Below, piece after piece: positions 30,621-41,265 of a DNA stretch of 64,000 nt. The first letter of the stretch is position 1. Each line of letters begins with the position of its first letter. A program made the position numbers and the translations under genes. Under the pieces are notes generated by a model, which made no database searches, was not told the DNA's origin, and saw only the letters and a program-made list of their open reading frames with translations. Source of the DNA: Rhynchopus sp. YZ270_cl-10 (lineage: Eukaryota; Euglenozoa; Diplonemea; Diplonemida; Diplonemidae); the NCBI GenBank assembly GCA_964035575.1, contig OZ037843.1, forward strand, positions 1,116,001 to 1,180,000. The letters are read 5' to 3'.

Positions 30621-31102
30621 AGTATAGTGGAGCACACTCTAGGGTGGCTACACTAATACAACCAAGTTTTCAAAAAAAAAAAAAAAAAGAGAGAGAAAAG
30701 TGATTTTTACTAGAGCTTCCCGAGCTTTCTCCGCTGACAAGCTAGTCACAGGAAGAAGAAGATCAAAACTCGGTCGAGCCCGGGCGCGCTTCGCGCGCCC
30801 GGGTCCCCACCCAGCTCAAGTTGGGGGCCTCCGGCGGAATGTGAGAATTCCTCGGTTATCCAACGGCGGAGCTCGGCACTTCATTGATATTTGCACCAGA
30901 CACACATGGTGCACGAATTATCAGTAACCTCAGTACATTTACAAAAGAAATGGCGGCCATGGCACCCAAAGGTTCCAGGCGAAGCCACGGTACGCAACAT
31001 TTCTAAAAAAATTGCGCCTAAAATTGCACATTTTCACTTCCAAACTATGTCATAGGAAGGGTGTGATGCAAGCTTGCGCCGCAGGCGCACGGTACGCTAC
31101 TA
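30621..31102. repeat. Poly(A) cassette, GC hairpin and dispersed block, unit 2
   Basis: Duplicate of 23,771-24,252: cassette 30,621-30,688, hairpin about 30,779-30,803, dispersed block 31,044-31,102. Confidence 0.6.
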
Positions 31103-31252
31103 TTTTCTTTTGCCATGCTGCATGCTTCCTTTTCCTTCAACGTTTCATCAATTGAGTCCGGCTCGATGGTATCTCAAAAAATTCCCCATAACCCCCACCG
31201 GGTTGATGGTATCCCCAAAAAAAACTTCCCAAAACCCCGGGTCAACCGGTAC

Positions 31253-31296
31253 CCATCGTTCTATCGACCCGGGTACCCGGGTCGATAGAACGATGG
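31253..31296. repeat. Perfect 44-bp palindrome, unit 2
   Basis: Duplicate of 24,403-24,446. Confidence 0.9.
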
Positions 31297-31614
31297 AACG
31301 ATGGTTAGGCTGGGGCCTGAACAATTTTTCAAAAAAAAAAAAAAAAAAAAAAATCCCTCTCCCTTTTTCCAAACACGATAGTTTTTTGTCGCTACTATTT
31401 ATCGGAGGGGCAACAGTATTGGAGTGTACCATTGGTAAACAATGGTATTTCAATGATGATATAGGTGACGACACCTCCCCTTTTTTTGCCTTTTGTGTGC
31501 ACGTTTAGGAAAGGCAACTTCCTATTAAGCCCGCCGACTCCATTTTCTTGGAGCTTCCAGGACCGTACATTGCTCCGTTCCCTGAAAAGGAATGGTAAAA
31601 AAAGTTTTCATTTA

Positions 31615-32530
31615 GGGCAGAACAACTTTTTATTTTGGTTCTCGTTATTTGGGGATCCCAAAATCGTGCGCGCGTGCGCAAATAATAAGTTCGTTCACTG
31701 AAAATAAGTTTTTTTTGACGAAGTAGTTGTAAGGAACAATGAGGGGTTGGGTTGGTTACAGGGAGGGGGGGCAGCCTGCGTAATAAAATAGAGGGGGTTT
31801 CGGCCCAAAAAGCCCAGACCCCAGACCCCCGGCCACAACCTAGTGCGTAATAAGGGGATGGGGTAGTACTGCACCCGAAACCCCGTTTTTCGGCGTTTCC
31901 GGAATCCACCCAGACAGTGGTGGGGCCATTTTGAAAAAATGAACAAGTTTTTCGGTGTTAAATTTTCACGACTTTTCTTCGGTACAGTTTTGCACATGCT
32001 TTTTCCGGGCCCCATCCGGAAAAGGGTCAGCACAGGGTATACCCCTAACTCAGGAGTCCCCTGGCCCCGGCCCCGTCCGGATGCTGAAAACATGAAAGTG
32101 CTCGAAAACACCGGCATTTGCATTTTCGGAATCCGTCCGTTGTGTGATGGGGTCAATTTGGTTTTGGCAAAAATCCATGAGAGGGCCAAGGTAAATACCA
32201 CAACCCAGATTTTCTCACCCTGATGCTGAAAACACCGGCTTTTGCATTTCCGGAATCCGCCCGCTCTGTGGTGGGGGATATACAGAAAAATGGACAAAAT
32301 TTTAGTGCCTAAAATTTTCACAAAATATGAACCCATACCCAAATGGGTAAAGGCAGCCAAACTTCTTGAGCTTACCTGGCTTACGGTCGTCATTCCCTTG
32401 TACTCTACAGTACCCCGTCCCCCTTGTACTGGTCAAAACTTATTCTCCAAAAACTTATTTTTTTCCCGAATCTCAAAAAAAGGTGCGCGCGCAAACGAGA
32501 ACCAAAATATAAAGTTGTTCTGCCCTTATC
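31615..32530. mobile_element. Inverted-repeat element of about 0.9 kb, unit 2
   Basis: Duplicate of 24,765-25,680, copied with the unit rather than moved independently. Confidence 0.55.
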
Positions 32531-32539
32531 AAAAAAAAA

Positions 32540-33377
32540 AAAATCTTTCTCTCTCTCTCTCTCTCTCTCTCTCCTCACTCCTCACTCCTCGCTCCTCTCC
32601 CTGATTTCTGCTTCAATGATAAATGCCTCACTGGCTAAGCTGCTTGGTCAGCACACAGCAGCTGAGCTGCTACATGAACACTAAAGAATTCATGCTCGGG
32701 TGCTCCTACTTGAATCAAGATCTTGATGATCCCTTAGTGATGATAGACTGAGTGCCGGATGGGCTCGTCATTCACTGGGTTAGTTCTTGGTCTCTTGTAT
32801 GGATCGAGTATTTGTGGCTTTCATGTTCTCTCTATGTTGTTTGCACCCTGCTTGCTGTCTTCATGAAGGTAAATGATTTTGTACCTGTGGTTCCTGCTTG
32901 AGTAAAGCTCTTGGTTGATCCCGTGGATTTGATAGAACTGATAGGCTCGTCCTGTCCTGGGTAGAGCTCGTGTGGTCTCTTGCATGGATCGAGTATTTGA
33001 TATTTCGTGTTTCTTCACCCTTAGCTCTCTTTGTTTCATGAATGTTAGCGTGTCTTTTATGTTCTTACACAGTACCCTTGTGGTCTCTTAGTGGAAAGAG
33101 TACTGGATGCTCGCGATGCGTTTTATGTGATTTTTCGTGCGATATTTTGTGCGCTCGTAGTGGCGTTATGTTTCTCTAATCCCTCCCTCTGGAGCATGAA
33201 TCCTGTGGTCTGACTCAGACTGACTACAACCATGATGAATGCATGCTTCATTTTGCTCTTACGGCACATAGCCAATCGGCGTGTTGCTCTTCTTGTGTTT
33301 CTCTTGTTTGTCATAAGAACCATATGCAAACATCTCAAATTAAAAAATCCCTGTCACCTGTGTTGTCATTGTTTCCC
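32540..33377. other. Spacer before receptor 4
   Basis: Duplicate of 25,690-26,527. No gene seen. Confidence 0.5.
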
Positions 33378-33504
33378 TGCTTGTGATGCCGTCTCATCAC
33401 ATTTGATCACCAAACCCAGGAGTGGTCCGTTTTCTCCTCGTGTCACCTTCACACCTCGCAGGTAAAACGTTTACACACTTTTTGTACATATTCATCAACA
33501 GACA
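33378..33504 (+). promoter_or_regulatory. Minimal conserved upstream region of receptor 4
   Basis: Duplicate of 26,528-26,654. Confidence 0.45.
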
Positions 33505-35808
33505 ATGGCGAAGCTTCGTTTCTCCACGAAGTACCTGATTTTACTTGCTGGTATGGTGTCGACAGCAGCGTCGCTGGCTGGCGGGCTTGTCCTTTACTTT
33601 GAAGGGCTTGACGTCATTGAAGCAACGGTGAAGGAGGTGGCACGTGCAGATGTGCAGTACCTGAGCCAGAAGTCAACGGAACCCTTCAACTCTGCCCATA
33701 GTGCCTTGTCTGAGACACGTGAACTTCTGCAACGTCTGCGCTTCAACACACGTGCGGAGTTTATTGACTGGATCCGCAACAGAGTCATTTGGACAACATT
33801 CCACAATAAACTCCTCATCGAGTCGAGTGGGATCAGAGGCTTCACGAAGAACCGCACCGCAGGCGACCAAGTGTACGAAACAGTCTGGCACGAGCGCCGC
33901 ATCACTGGTGAGTACGACTGGCTGCATGCCACGTACGACCCGTCCAACAACAACACCGAGTGTGGAACTGCCTTTCCGTGTGTGGTTGCGTACACTATTG
34001 ACCCAACTTCAAACCCTTCGCCACTGTTGGTCAACATCTACAACTACTCTGATGCGGGGCGCGTCGATTATGCGTGGGATCTTCGGAACGGTGACCTTGG
34101 GGATACAGGCTCGCTGTTCGTTGGCCCGTGGGTGTGGTTTGCTGCGGACGGGAACCCGTATGTGTACATGAGCTACCATATGATGGTGCCTGCTTACAAT
34201 GCACCCTTCTTCTCGGACACAATGTACTTCACTGTCACGCTTTCGATTGTTGCAGACCCATGGGTGGATATGATGAAGGAGTACCGCACTGAGGCTGATG
34301 TGCTCATTCTGCAGTTGGACAAACACCTGGACTCAACTGTGCTTGCAGGGAACATTCCTGGCATTACCGCCCAACCAGGGTGCAGTACGTCCCAGAATTC
34401 GTTCACGGCGTCGTGTCTGCGGACGGTTGGGCAGCTGGAGCAGAAGTACATTGACCTGATTTTTGAAGCACAATCAACACCGAACGACTTGCTTGTGAGG
34501 ACGCACGGGCACTGGTTGATCAAGACACGCATACACAAGTTGCACCCCTCATCCGAGGGTCTCAAAGACATCTACATGCTGTGGATGCGCCCAACGAGCA
34601 CTGTGGAGGCTGAGATGGACCACGCCCTTCATCTGCTGATTGCCTTTGTGGTGGGTGTGTTTTTGTTTGACTTCATGATCGGACTGCTCGAAGTATTTCT
34701 CATCGCAGTCCCAATGCGCGAAGTGGAACAGTCCTTCATAGCTCTGCAGCGAATGGACTTGGACAAAGCAGAGTCCGACGTCGAGGCAATTGGATCGTGC
34801 CTGCCAATTGAGATGAGTGAACTGTTCTCTCTGCGGAAGGGTGTGCTGTTTGCCATACAGTCTCTGCGGGAGTACAAGGCGTACTTGCCTCAGACGCTCT
34901 TTGTTGAAGAAGATGTTGAAAGTGCAGGCGAGACGTCTGAAACAGATGTCAGCCACACTCAGCAGAGCAAGCAGCAAAGCAAGAGGACATCATCAAGCGG
35001 AAAGTCAGTAATGTCGGCAAGATGCGCTGGCGTGAAAACAGAGACGGGAACAAGGTCATGCAGAGGTGTCGTCATGATGGTTGACTTCAACTTGCGTGAC
35101 GCAAAAGGGTTTTTTGAGGTGTCGCAGTACTGCAACTCTGTGTCCTTTCTGCAAGGGTTGGCGGAAACGTACCAAGGCGTCGTGCACTCGTTCTCAACCC
35201 TCTCATGCGAAACACTTGTGATCTCATGGAACACTGCACGCCGTTGCTTCGACGGCCTGAAACAGGCAACTTCATGCGCGGACAACATTTCGAAGCGTAG
35301 CTCCGTCACCGTGAGCTACATGGGATGCACGATTCACCACGGCAACATCGGCACTGCGACAATGAGGGGCTTTGTTCTCTACGGTTCCGACGAAGGTGTG
35401 TGGAAGGCACTTTTTCAGTACGCAAAAGAGCTTCACAGAGTCCTTGACACTTCTGTCGCTGTCACAGACGGGAAAACTGCGGCAGAAATGACGTCCGTTT
35501 GTTCTGTTGTGTCTGTCGGGCGAGTGGTGTTGGGACGTAGAACTATTCCAGCGCACGTCATCCTTGGTCTGCTTCAAGACGCTGATGTTGAGTGGATGTA
35601 CAGTGTCGATACTGAAGGTTCCGCTTTGTCAAAGGCCATGGATCAGATGCTGCTAGGCCAAGAGTACAGTACACAGGGAATCAAGGTCAATTCAGTGCTC
35701 GAGACGAAGCTTCTGAAGGCGTTGGAACGCAACTGTGACAAGGAAGAGTTCATGTTGCGACTTGCAGAGTTGTCCTGGGATGGTGAAAGTGACACCTGTC
35801 AAGAGTGA
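33505..35808 (+). CDS. Pseudo-cyclase receptor 4
   Basis: 767 aa, the same protein as receptor 3 residue for residue. It has an N-terminal TM anchor, Cache-like ectodomain, second TM, HAMP-like segment, LREYKAYLP linker, Ser/Gln linker and a cyclase-homology domain without the catalytic set. It lies in the second tandem unit. Its 3' flank after 35,872 differs from that of receptor 3 and resembles the flank of receptor 1. Receptor 4 therefore carries the original right flank of the ancestral copy. Confidence 0.8.
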   Translation: MAKLRFSTKYLILLAGMVSTAASLAGGLVLYFEGLDVIEATVKEVARADVQYLSQKSTEPFNSAHSALSETRELLQRLRFNTRAEFIDWIRNRVIWTTFHNKLLIESSGIRGFTKNRTAGDQVYETVWHERRITGEYDWLHATYDPSNNNTECGTAFPCVVAYTIDPTSNPSPLLVNIYNYSDAGRVDYAWDLRNGDLGDTGSLFVGPWVWFAADGNPYVYMSYHMMVPAYNAPFFSDTMYFTVTLSIVADPWVDMMKEYRTEADVLILQLDKHLDSTVLAGNIPGITAQPGCSTSQNSFTASCLRTVGQLEQKYIDLIFEAQSTPNDLLVRTHGHWLIKTRIHKLHPSSEGLKDIYMLWMRPTSTVEAEMDHALHLLIAFVVGVFLFDFMIGLLEVFLIAVPMREVEQSFIALQRMDLDKAESDVEAIGSCLPIEMSELFSLRKGVLFAIQSLREYKAYLPQTLFVEEDVESAGETSETDVSHTQQSKQQSKRTSSSGKSVMSARCAGVKTETGTRSCRGVVMMVDFNLRDAKGFFEVSQYCNSVSFLQGLAETYQGVVHSFSTLSCETLVISWNTARRCFDGLKQATSCADNISKRSSVTVSYMGCTIHHGNIGTATMRGFVLYGSDEGVWKALFQYAKELHRVLDTSVAVTDGKTAAEMTSVCSVVSVGRVVLGRRTIPAHVILGLLQDADVEWMYSVDTEGSALSKAMDQMLLGQEYSTQGIKVNSVLETKLLKALERNCDKEEFMLRLAELSWDGESDTCQE

Positions 35809-35872
35809 AGTGGCCTTTGTACACGCTCTCAGGTGAAGACAAAGATGTGTACATTTCATCACATACTATGCT

Positions 35873-36110
35873 GCCTCATTACTGTACCAACCTGCTTTGT
35901 AGTTGTTTTAGCCTGTCACCCAAATTTAGTCTGGAGTTGGGTTTCAGACCTGAAAATTTCCCTTGTTTGCGAGTTTGGTTCATATTTTGTGAATATTCCC
36001 GCCATGCAAAATTTTTCCCGTTTTTCCATATTGGCTCCGAATTGCCACAAAACCGTTTTTTTTCTTTTTCACCGATACACAACTGTTTCAGGTACATTTT
36101 TGGTACCGTT
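35873..36110 (+). repeat. 3' flank module of receptor 4
   Basis: It matches 8,095-8,200 after receptor 1 (tcacccaaatttagtctgg against tcacccaaatttcatctgg) and extends to 'ctgtttcaggta'. Non-coding. Confidence 0.6.
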
Positions 36111-36893
36111 TTCAACTTACCTTCCTTCACCCCCCTGTAAGGGCAACCGTAGGTGAAGTAAGGTATAGTATTGAAATCGATGTGGGGGGGGAGTAAAGGG
36201 TCAATTTTACAAAACCAGATTTTGAGGAAAATTTTAGCCGAAAATGGGCTCCACGTATAAGCAACCGGGCTCATATTTCTCAAAATTTAAGTGGTCAAAA
36301 AATTGTCCAATTTTCGAGATTGACCCCACCACTGCACGGGCGGAGCCCCAAAATGCAAATAAGGACCCTTTTTCAACTTACCTTCCTTCACCCCCCTGTA
36401 AGGGCAACCGTAGGTGAAGTAAGGTATAGTATTGAAATCAATGTGGGGGGGGGAGTAAAGGGTCAATTTTACAAAACCAGATTTTGAGGAAAATTTTAGC
36501 CGAAAATGGGCTCCACGTATAAGCAACCGGGCTCATATTTCTCAAAATTTAAGTGGTCAAAAAATTGTCCAATTTTCGAGATTGACCCCACCACTGCACG
36601 GGCGGAGCCCAAAAATGCAAATAAGGACCCTTTTCAACTTACCTTCCTTCACCCCCCTGTAAGGGCAACCGTAGGTGAAGTAAGGTATAGTATTGAAATC
36701 GATGTGGGGGGGGAGTAAAGGGTCAATTTTACAAAACCAGATTTTGAGGAAAATTTTAGCCGAAAATGGGCTCCACGTATAAGCAACCGGGCTCATATTT
36801 CTCAAAATTTAAGTGGTCAAAAAATTGTCCAATTTTCGAGATTGACCCCACCACTGCACGGGCGGAGCCCAAAAATGCAAATAAGGACCCTTT
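36111..36893 (+). repeat. Three tandem copies of a 261-bp repeat
   Basis: Units start at 36,111, 36,372 and 36,633 and are almost identical. Each runs from 'ttcaacttaccttccttcac' through 'ggtgaagtaaggtatagt', 'gggtcaattttacaaaacc' and 'gaccccaccactgcacggg' to 'aaataaggaccc'. Diverged single copies lie at 7,969-8,090 (reverse) and 41,266-41,500. Confidence 0.95.
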
Positions 36894-37578
36894 TAAATTT
36901 GTTCTCTTGAAATGTGTAATTTCATGTTTTCGCGAAAAAAATGACAACTGATCCTACGAGGGTTGAAGGAAGGTGGTTGAAAACAACAATAACAACAAGG
37001 ACAAGTAATTGCTAAGAAAAATGCGGGGTGTGCTGTGGAAAACTCCGCGCGATTTTCGAAACCACCGTAGCATCCTGGCGATTTGCTGGAGGTGCTGATG
37101 CGCCTGGTGTGATCGATGTGTTGTAGTCTGTGCATTCTGTGTTCCTTCCGCACTGCTCCAACGACGACGACAATGTGGGGAGCCTGTGGACAAAAACGAG
37201 CTGGACCACGCCGAGCCTGCCGAGCGGGCGTCCAACAACGCTATCGAGCAGATGGTGCTGGACGAAGAGGACAGCCCCCCTTCTTGAACGTTTCAGATGC
37301 TGGCGTCCCAGTGGGTCTGGCAGCGTACGAAGAGCGTTAGCATACCTGCAGAAGAGCAGAATGCTGGGCGTGTTGTAGATTATTTCTACAGGATGGAGTT
37401 CCACATCACACCCCGTTTTTTTTCCGATAGCAATTACTTGTTTTTATTTTTTCGCAGATTTTCCCCAAAATTAGCATGACCTCTCGGCTTGGCACCGACT
37501 GTCTGCGGCATTGAACCGAAGACAGCATCTGGTGCTAAGTTTTGCGTTTTTTGCGGTCGATTCCACCTCATTTATTTT
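36894..37578. other. Flank segment with a GC-rich gene-like pocket
   Basis: 37,170-37,287 is GC-rich. One frame ends in an acidic, coding-like stretch (NELDHAEPAERASNNAIEQM...DEEDSPPS) before TGA 37,285. No start or longer frame is found, so it may be a gene remnant. 37,430-37,578 matches the 8.6-kb flank module. Confidence 0.35.
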
Positions 37579-38717
37579 CACGGATCGGAAAAGTACTTTG
37601 CCCAAAAGTAAAGTACTTTCCAAAAAAAAAAAAGTACTTGAAAAAAAAAAGTACTTTTTTTTTTTCTGTGCAAAAATTGTACGGACAGGGCGTTCGCCCC
37701 GGGGCGAAAAATATTTTTTTTCGTTAAAAAAATCTTTTCCTGAAAAAATGACATTTTATTTCGCCCCAGGGCTTCGCCCCACCGGGGCGAAACCCTGTAT
37801 AAATAAATAAATAAATAAAAAAAAAAAGGGGGGAAAAAAAAAATGAGAGAGAGATTTCTCCCCCCCAACCTGTCGACCCCCCCGGAGGGGGGGTCGCAGA
37901 GGGGGTGTCCACTGTACTCAAAATCATCCGCAAACCCGCCTGCCGTGAAAGTAAGTTTCCCCAGCACTCCCGCTCGCTCCTCAATCCTGCAGTCTGCTGA
38001 AGGTGTCCCGTACCCCCTGTTATAGAAGGTGTCACTACTCGTGTCAACTCTACCTTCAACGGCAGAGAGACGTTTTAGTTGATTGAAAATAATCAAACTA
38101 AGGATGAAGTCTCATATGACAGATGCCTCTCTCTTGTACATCTGTTTGATTAAACAGCACAAAGAGACCCTCAGTGAGGGGGGGATTGATGAAATTCTCC
38201 ATCGTTTTGCTGGTTTTAGTGCTGGGGAAGGGATCACGCGCAAATCGCAATTTTTTTTCGACCACTCAGTACCGGGGATTCACCCCCACGAACTAGCTTC
38301 TCTCCGGCGGGAAAATTTTTTTTGACCTATTTTAAGCACTAGTAAAAAAGCAAAAATTTCGGGTTTTTTGGCATTTCGCCACGATCAGGAAAAAACGATG
38401 GCGATAGCGAACGCCCTGTGTACGGAGGAAAAAAAAAAAAGTACTTTTTTTTTTCCCGTCAAAAAATTGTACGGAGAAAAAGAAATAAAAAGTACTTTTT
38501 TTTTTTCCAGTGTTCTAAATTTTTTGTACAGAAAAAAAAAAAGTACTTTTTATTTTTTCTCTCCGTACAATTTTTGATGGAAAAATAAAAAGTACTTTTT
38601 ATTTTCCTGTACAATTTTGATGGAAAAAAAAAAAGTACTTTTTTTTTCGAAAAGTGAAAAAGTACTTTTTTTGACCAAAAAATATCACTTTTTAAAAAAG
38701 TACTTTTCCGAACCGTG
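37579..38717. mobile_element. 1,139-bp non-autonomous element rich in AAAAGTACTTTT
   Basis: Ends CACGGATCGGAAAAGTACTT and the inverse of CACGGTTCGGAAAAGTACTT. TATTTT is duplicated at 37,573-37,578 and 38,718-38,723. The uninterrupted site (catttatttttattgagg) is present at about 8,777-8,795 after receptor 1. The interior repeats agtactttttt many times and has a gccccggggc hairpin region. No transposase. A 6-bp duplication does not match the common MITE families. Confidence 0.8.
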
Positions 38718-38761
38718 TATTTTTATTGAGGTCATGTGCCGCTGCGCGGGACTGGGTTCGG

Positions 38762-39179
38762 GTACGTGTACGTGTACGTGTACGTGTACGTGTACGTGTA
38801 CGTGTACGTGTACGTGTACGTGTACGTGTACGTGTACGTGTACGTGTACGTGTACGTGTACGTGTACGTGTACGTGTACGTGTACGTGTACGTGTACGTG
38901 TACGTGTACGTGTACGTGTACGTGTACGTGTACGTGTACGTGTACGTGTACGTGTACGTGTACGTGTACGTGTACGTGTACGTGTACGTGTACGTGTACG
39001 TGTACGTGTACGTGTACGTGTACGTGTACGTGTACGTGTACGTGTACGTGTACGTGTACGTGTACGTGTACGTGTACGTGTACGTGTACGTGTACGTGTA
39101 CGTGTACGTGTACGTGTACGTGTACGTGTACGTGTACGTGTACGTGTACGTGTACGTGTACGTGTACGTGTACGTGTAC
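38762..39179. repeat. (GTGTAC)n hexanucleotide array, about 70 copies
   Basis: 418 bp, perfect as far as I can read, purine-pyrimidine alternating throughout. It occupies the same position in the flank module as 8,831-9,178. Confidence 0.95.
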
Positions 39180-39727
39180 AGCTCCATTAATTACACCACA
39201 CTGTTTTGTGTTGATTGTCTTTTCCAAGACGTTCAATTTCCCCACAACCTTCCTTCCCCTCGTACAAAATGAAAATGAAATAAGAGAGCCAGTTAGACCT
39301 ACGAGGTCTTGCTGTATCAAAACCCATTTTTGGATGCGTTTGCACTTCAAACTTCTCTCTGTCGTCCACCTGAGTTTGCAGTTTGAAATTTGTGGTGTTT
39401 GGTGTTATTTAAACTCTGCGAAATTTCAGGCAAAGTGAGATGCGTAGTTTGAAATGGTTTGTTAGTGCGTGCGGATGTTTACACTCGTTTATTTGTGTTT
39501 TTATTTTATTCGTCTTTTTGCGGAGGTCACGTACACTTTCTACAGGGGACAGTGAAATGAGATTGGCATTGTGCAACGTGCGTGAAAGAAATAATGTTTA
39601 TGTTCTGAAACTGACCGCAGCGTGAAGATAATTATTTTAACCTTCGGATGCAGCACAGGTGCCTGTCCTAATTATTTAGACAGAAACAGTGTTAGAAACC
39701 AATCTTCTGAAAGTCAATGTATGCACG
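39180..39727 (+). repeat. Receptor 3' flank module, distal part, copy 4
   Basis: About 95% alike to 9,180-10,120 without the 421-bp insertion. It ends where a nested inverted-repeat element begins. Confidence 0.65.
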
Positions 39728-39798
39728 TAAACCCCCCTCACAGCTATTGTTTACATATTTTTATGTAAATAGTATTCGTGCATGTAAATAATACCATA

Positions 39799-40862
39799 CA
39801 ATGCAACGAGGCCGAGTCGGCCTCGCCAAGGCCTGAAAATAAATACTCAGGCGTGCCTGAGGCGTACTCGGGATTAGTTACGTTTAAGTACGCCTCAGGC
39901 ACGCCTGAGTATATTTTTATTTCACTTTCTTACCAGCATTTTGGTCATGAACAAAAAAGTATTTCCCCCCAAATTTTGTGGCTTTCGATTCAGAGGTAGC
40001 AAAATCTTTCAAATGCGGGGTCGCACGATGAAAAATGTGCCTCTGGGCCGAGCGAGTCGAAAAAATGAAAAGGGTTCGCTAAGCTTTGGTGTTGATGATA
40101 TATATTCTGGTGGTACCTTCGGGTATTTCATTGATTCAAGAATCATTGGAAACAAATTTAGGGGGTACTTTTCGACTGGGTCCCTTCGGGGCCCAACTTG
40201 ATGCAAGACGGAAGAGGCTCACACAAGGCTGGACCCTCTAACACTAGAGAGATACCATCGAGATCCCAGAATTTTACACAGGCCTCCTTGATCCACAGAC
40301 CACAGCTCTATTTTTAGTACAACTATGGGGTGACCAAAGGACTTTTTTACACATACCCGAGGTATGACTCATCTTCTGCGAAGCCTCTTTTTGGAGGCAG
40401 TTTACTGTAAGCAGTAACCATGATATTTTTCCACTAAAAATATCTTGCGACCCCGCAATTTTCTCAGCAGGACACCGAAAGTTGATTCCAGCACATTTCA
40501 GGGGGCGGAGGAAATACATGGCATGCCTTAGAAACGTGATGACCTGTGCATAATAATTTTATATATCAGCAGAAATATGAACCCGGCTATACTTTCCCCT
40601 GGTTTTTGGTGCAAACTTAAAGTCACGCATGTTTTTCTAAAAAAATTGTCCGACCCCGGAATTTTTTCAGATCGCTCCGGAAATGCATCAGAGGCCCTTT
40701 TTGCGGGGGAAAAATACACACCAGGCGCCTGGAACGCAAGCATATACTCAGGCGTGCCTGAGGCGTACTTAAACGTAACTAATCCCGAGTACGCCTCAGG
40801 CACGCCTCAGATATATTTTCCAGAAATGAGTATTTTCAGGCGTACCCGGCCTCGTTGCATTG
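39799..40862. mobile_element. Inner inverted-repeat element A, about 1.06 kb
   Basis: Terminal repeats CAATGCAACGAGGCC, next to TA on both sides. Subterminal blocks 'actcaggcgtgcctgaggcg' and 'gattagttacgttt' are also inverted (39,842-39,915 and 40,742-40,812). No ORF of note. Confidence 0.65.
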
Positions 40863-40909
40863 TATGTAATACATGTAAATAATTTAAATGTAAATAGTAC
40901 ATGTAAATA

Positions 40910-41239
40910 CCGTAAAAATATTTATTCTGGGCTGTAACTATTCTGAGACAGAAGTATACTGGACCGGAACATAACTGGAACACTTGGGGTTTTTGGGGGT
41001 GTCCCAGTTTTGTTCCGGCCCAGAACAGTTCTGTTGGGGTAAAATTTTTATTCCCATTCCCACCCCACCCAGGTGCATAGTGCATCTTTGGGCAAAAAAA
41101 ATTCGTCGCACTCCTCGTTTTTTTTGACAAGGCACGGATACCCCCCCAAAACAATGCTGGTACGGAACAAAACTGGAACAATCGACGATTTTTTGGGGTG
41201 TTCCAGTTTTGTTCCGGCCCAGAATAAATATTTTTACGG
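40910..41239. mobile_element. Inner MITE B, 330 bp
   Basis: Terminal repeats CCGTAAAAATATTTATTCTG, flanked by TA. Internal inverted copies of 'gttccggcccagaa' are present. Mariner-type TA target preference is inferred. Confidence 0.7.
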
Positions 41240-41265
41240 TAATTATTACTCATGTATTGTTTACA

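Larger units (their letters stand above)
28979..35828 (+). repeat. Tandem duplication unit 2 (6,850 bp)
   Basis: Identical to 22,129-28,978 as far as I can read. Identity persists about 44 bp past the right end, to 35,872, then switches to different flank sequence. Confidence 0.9.

Noticed and set aside
38617-39438. 273-aa and other frames over the second hexamer array
   Set aside because: Same artefact; the flanking parts are AT-rich insert and receptor flank module.
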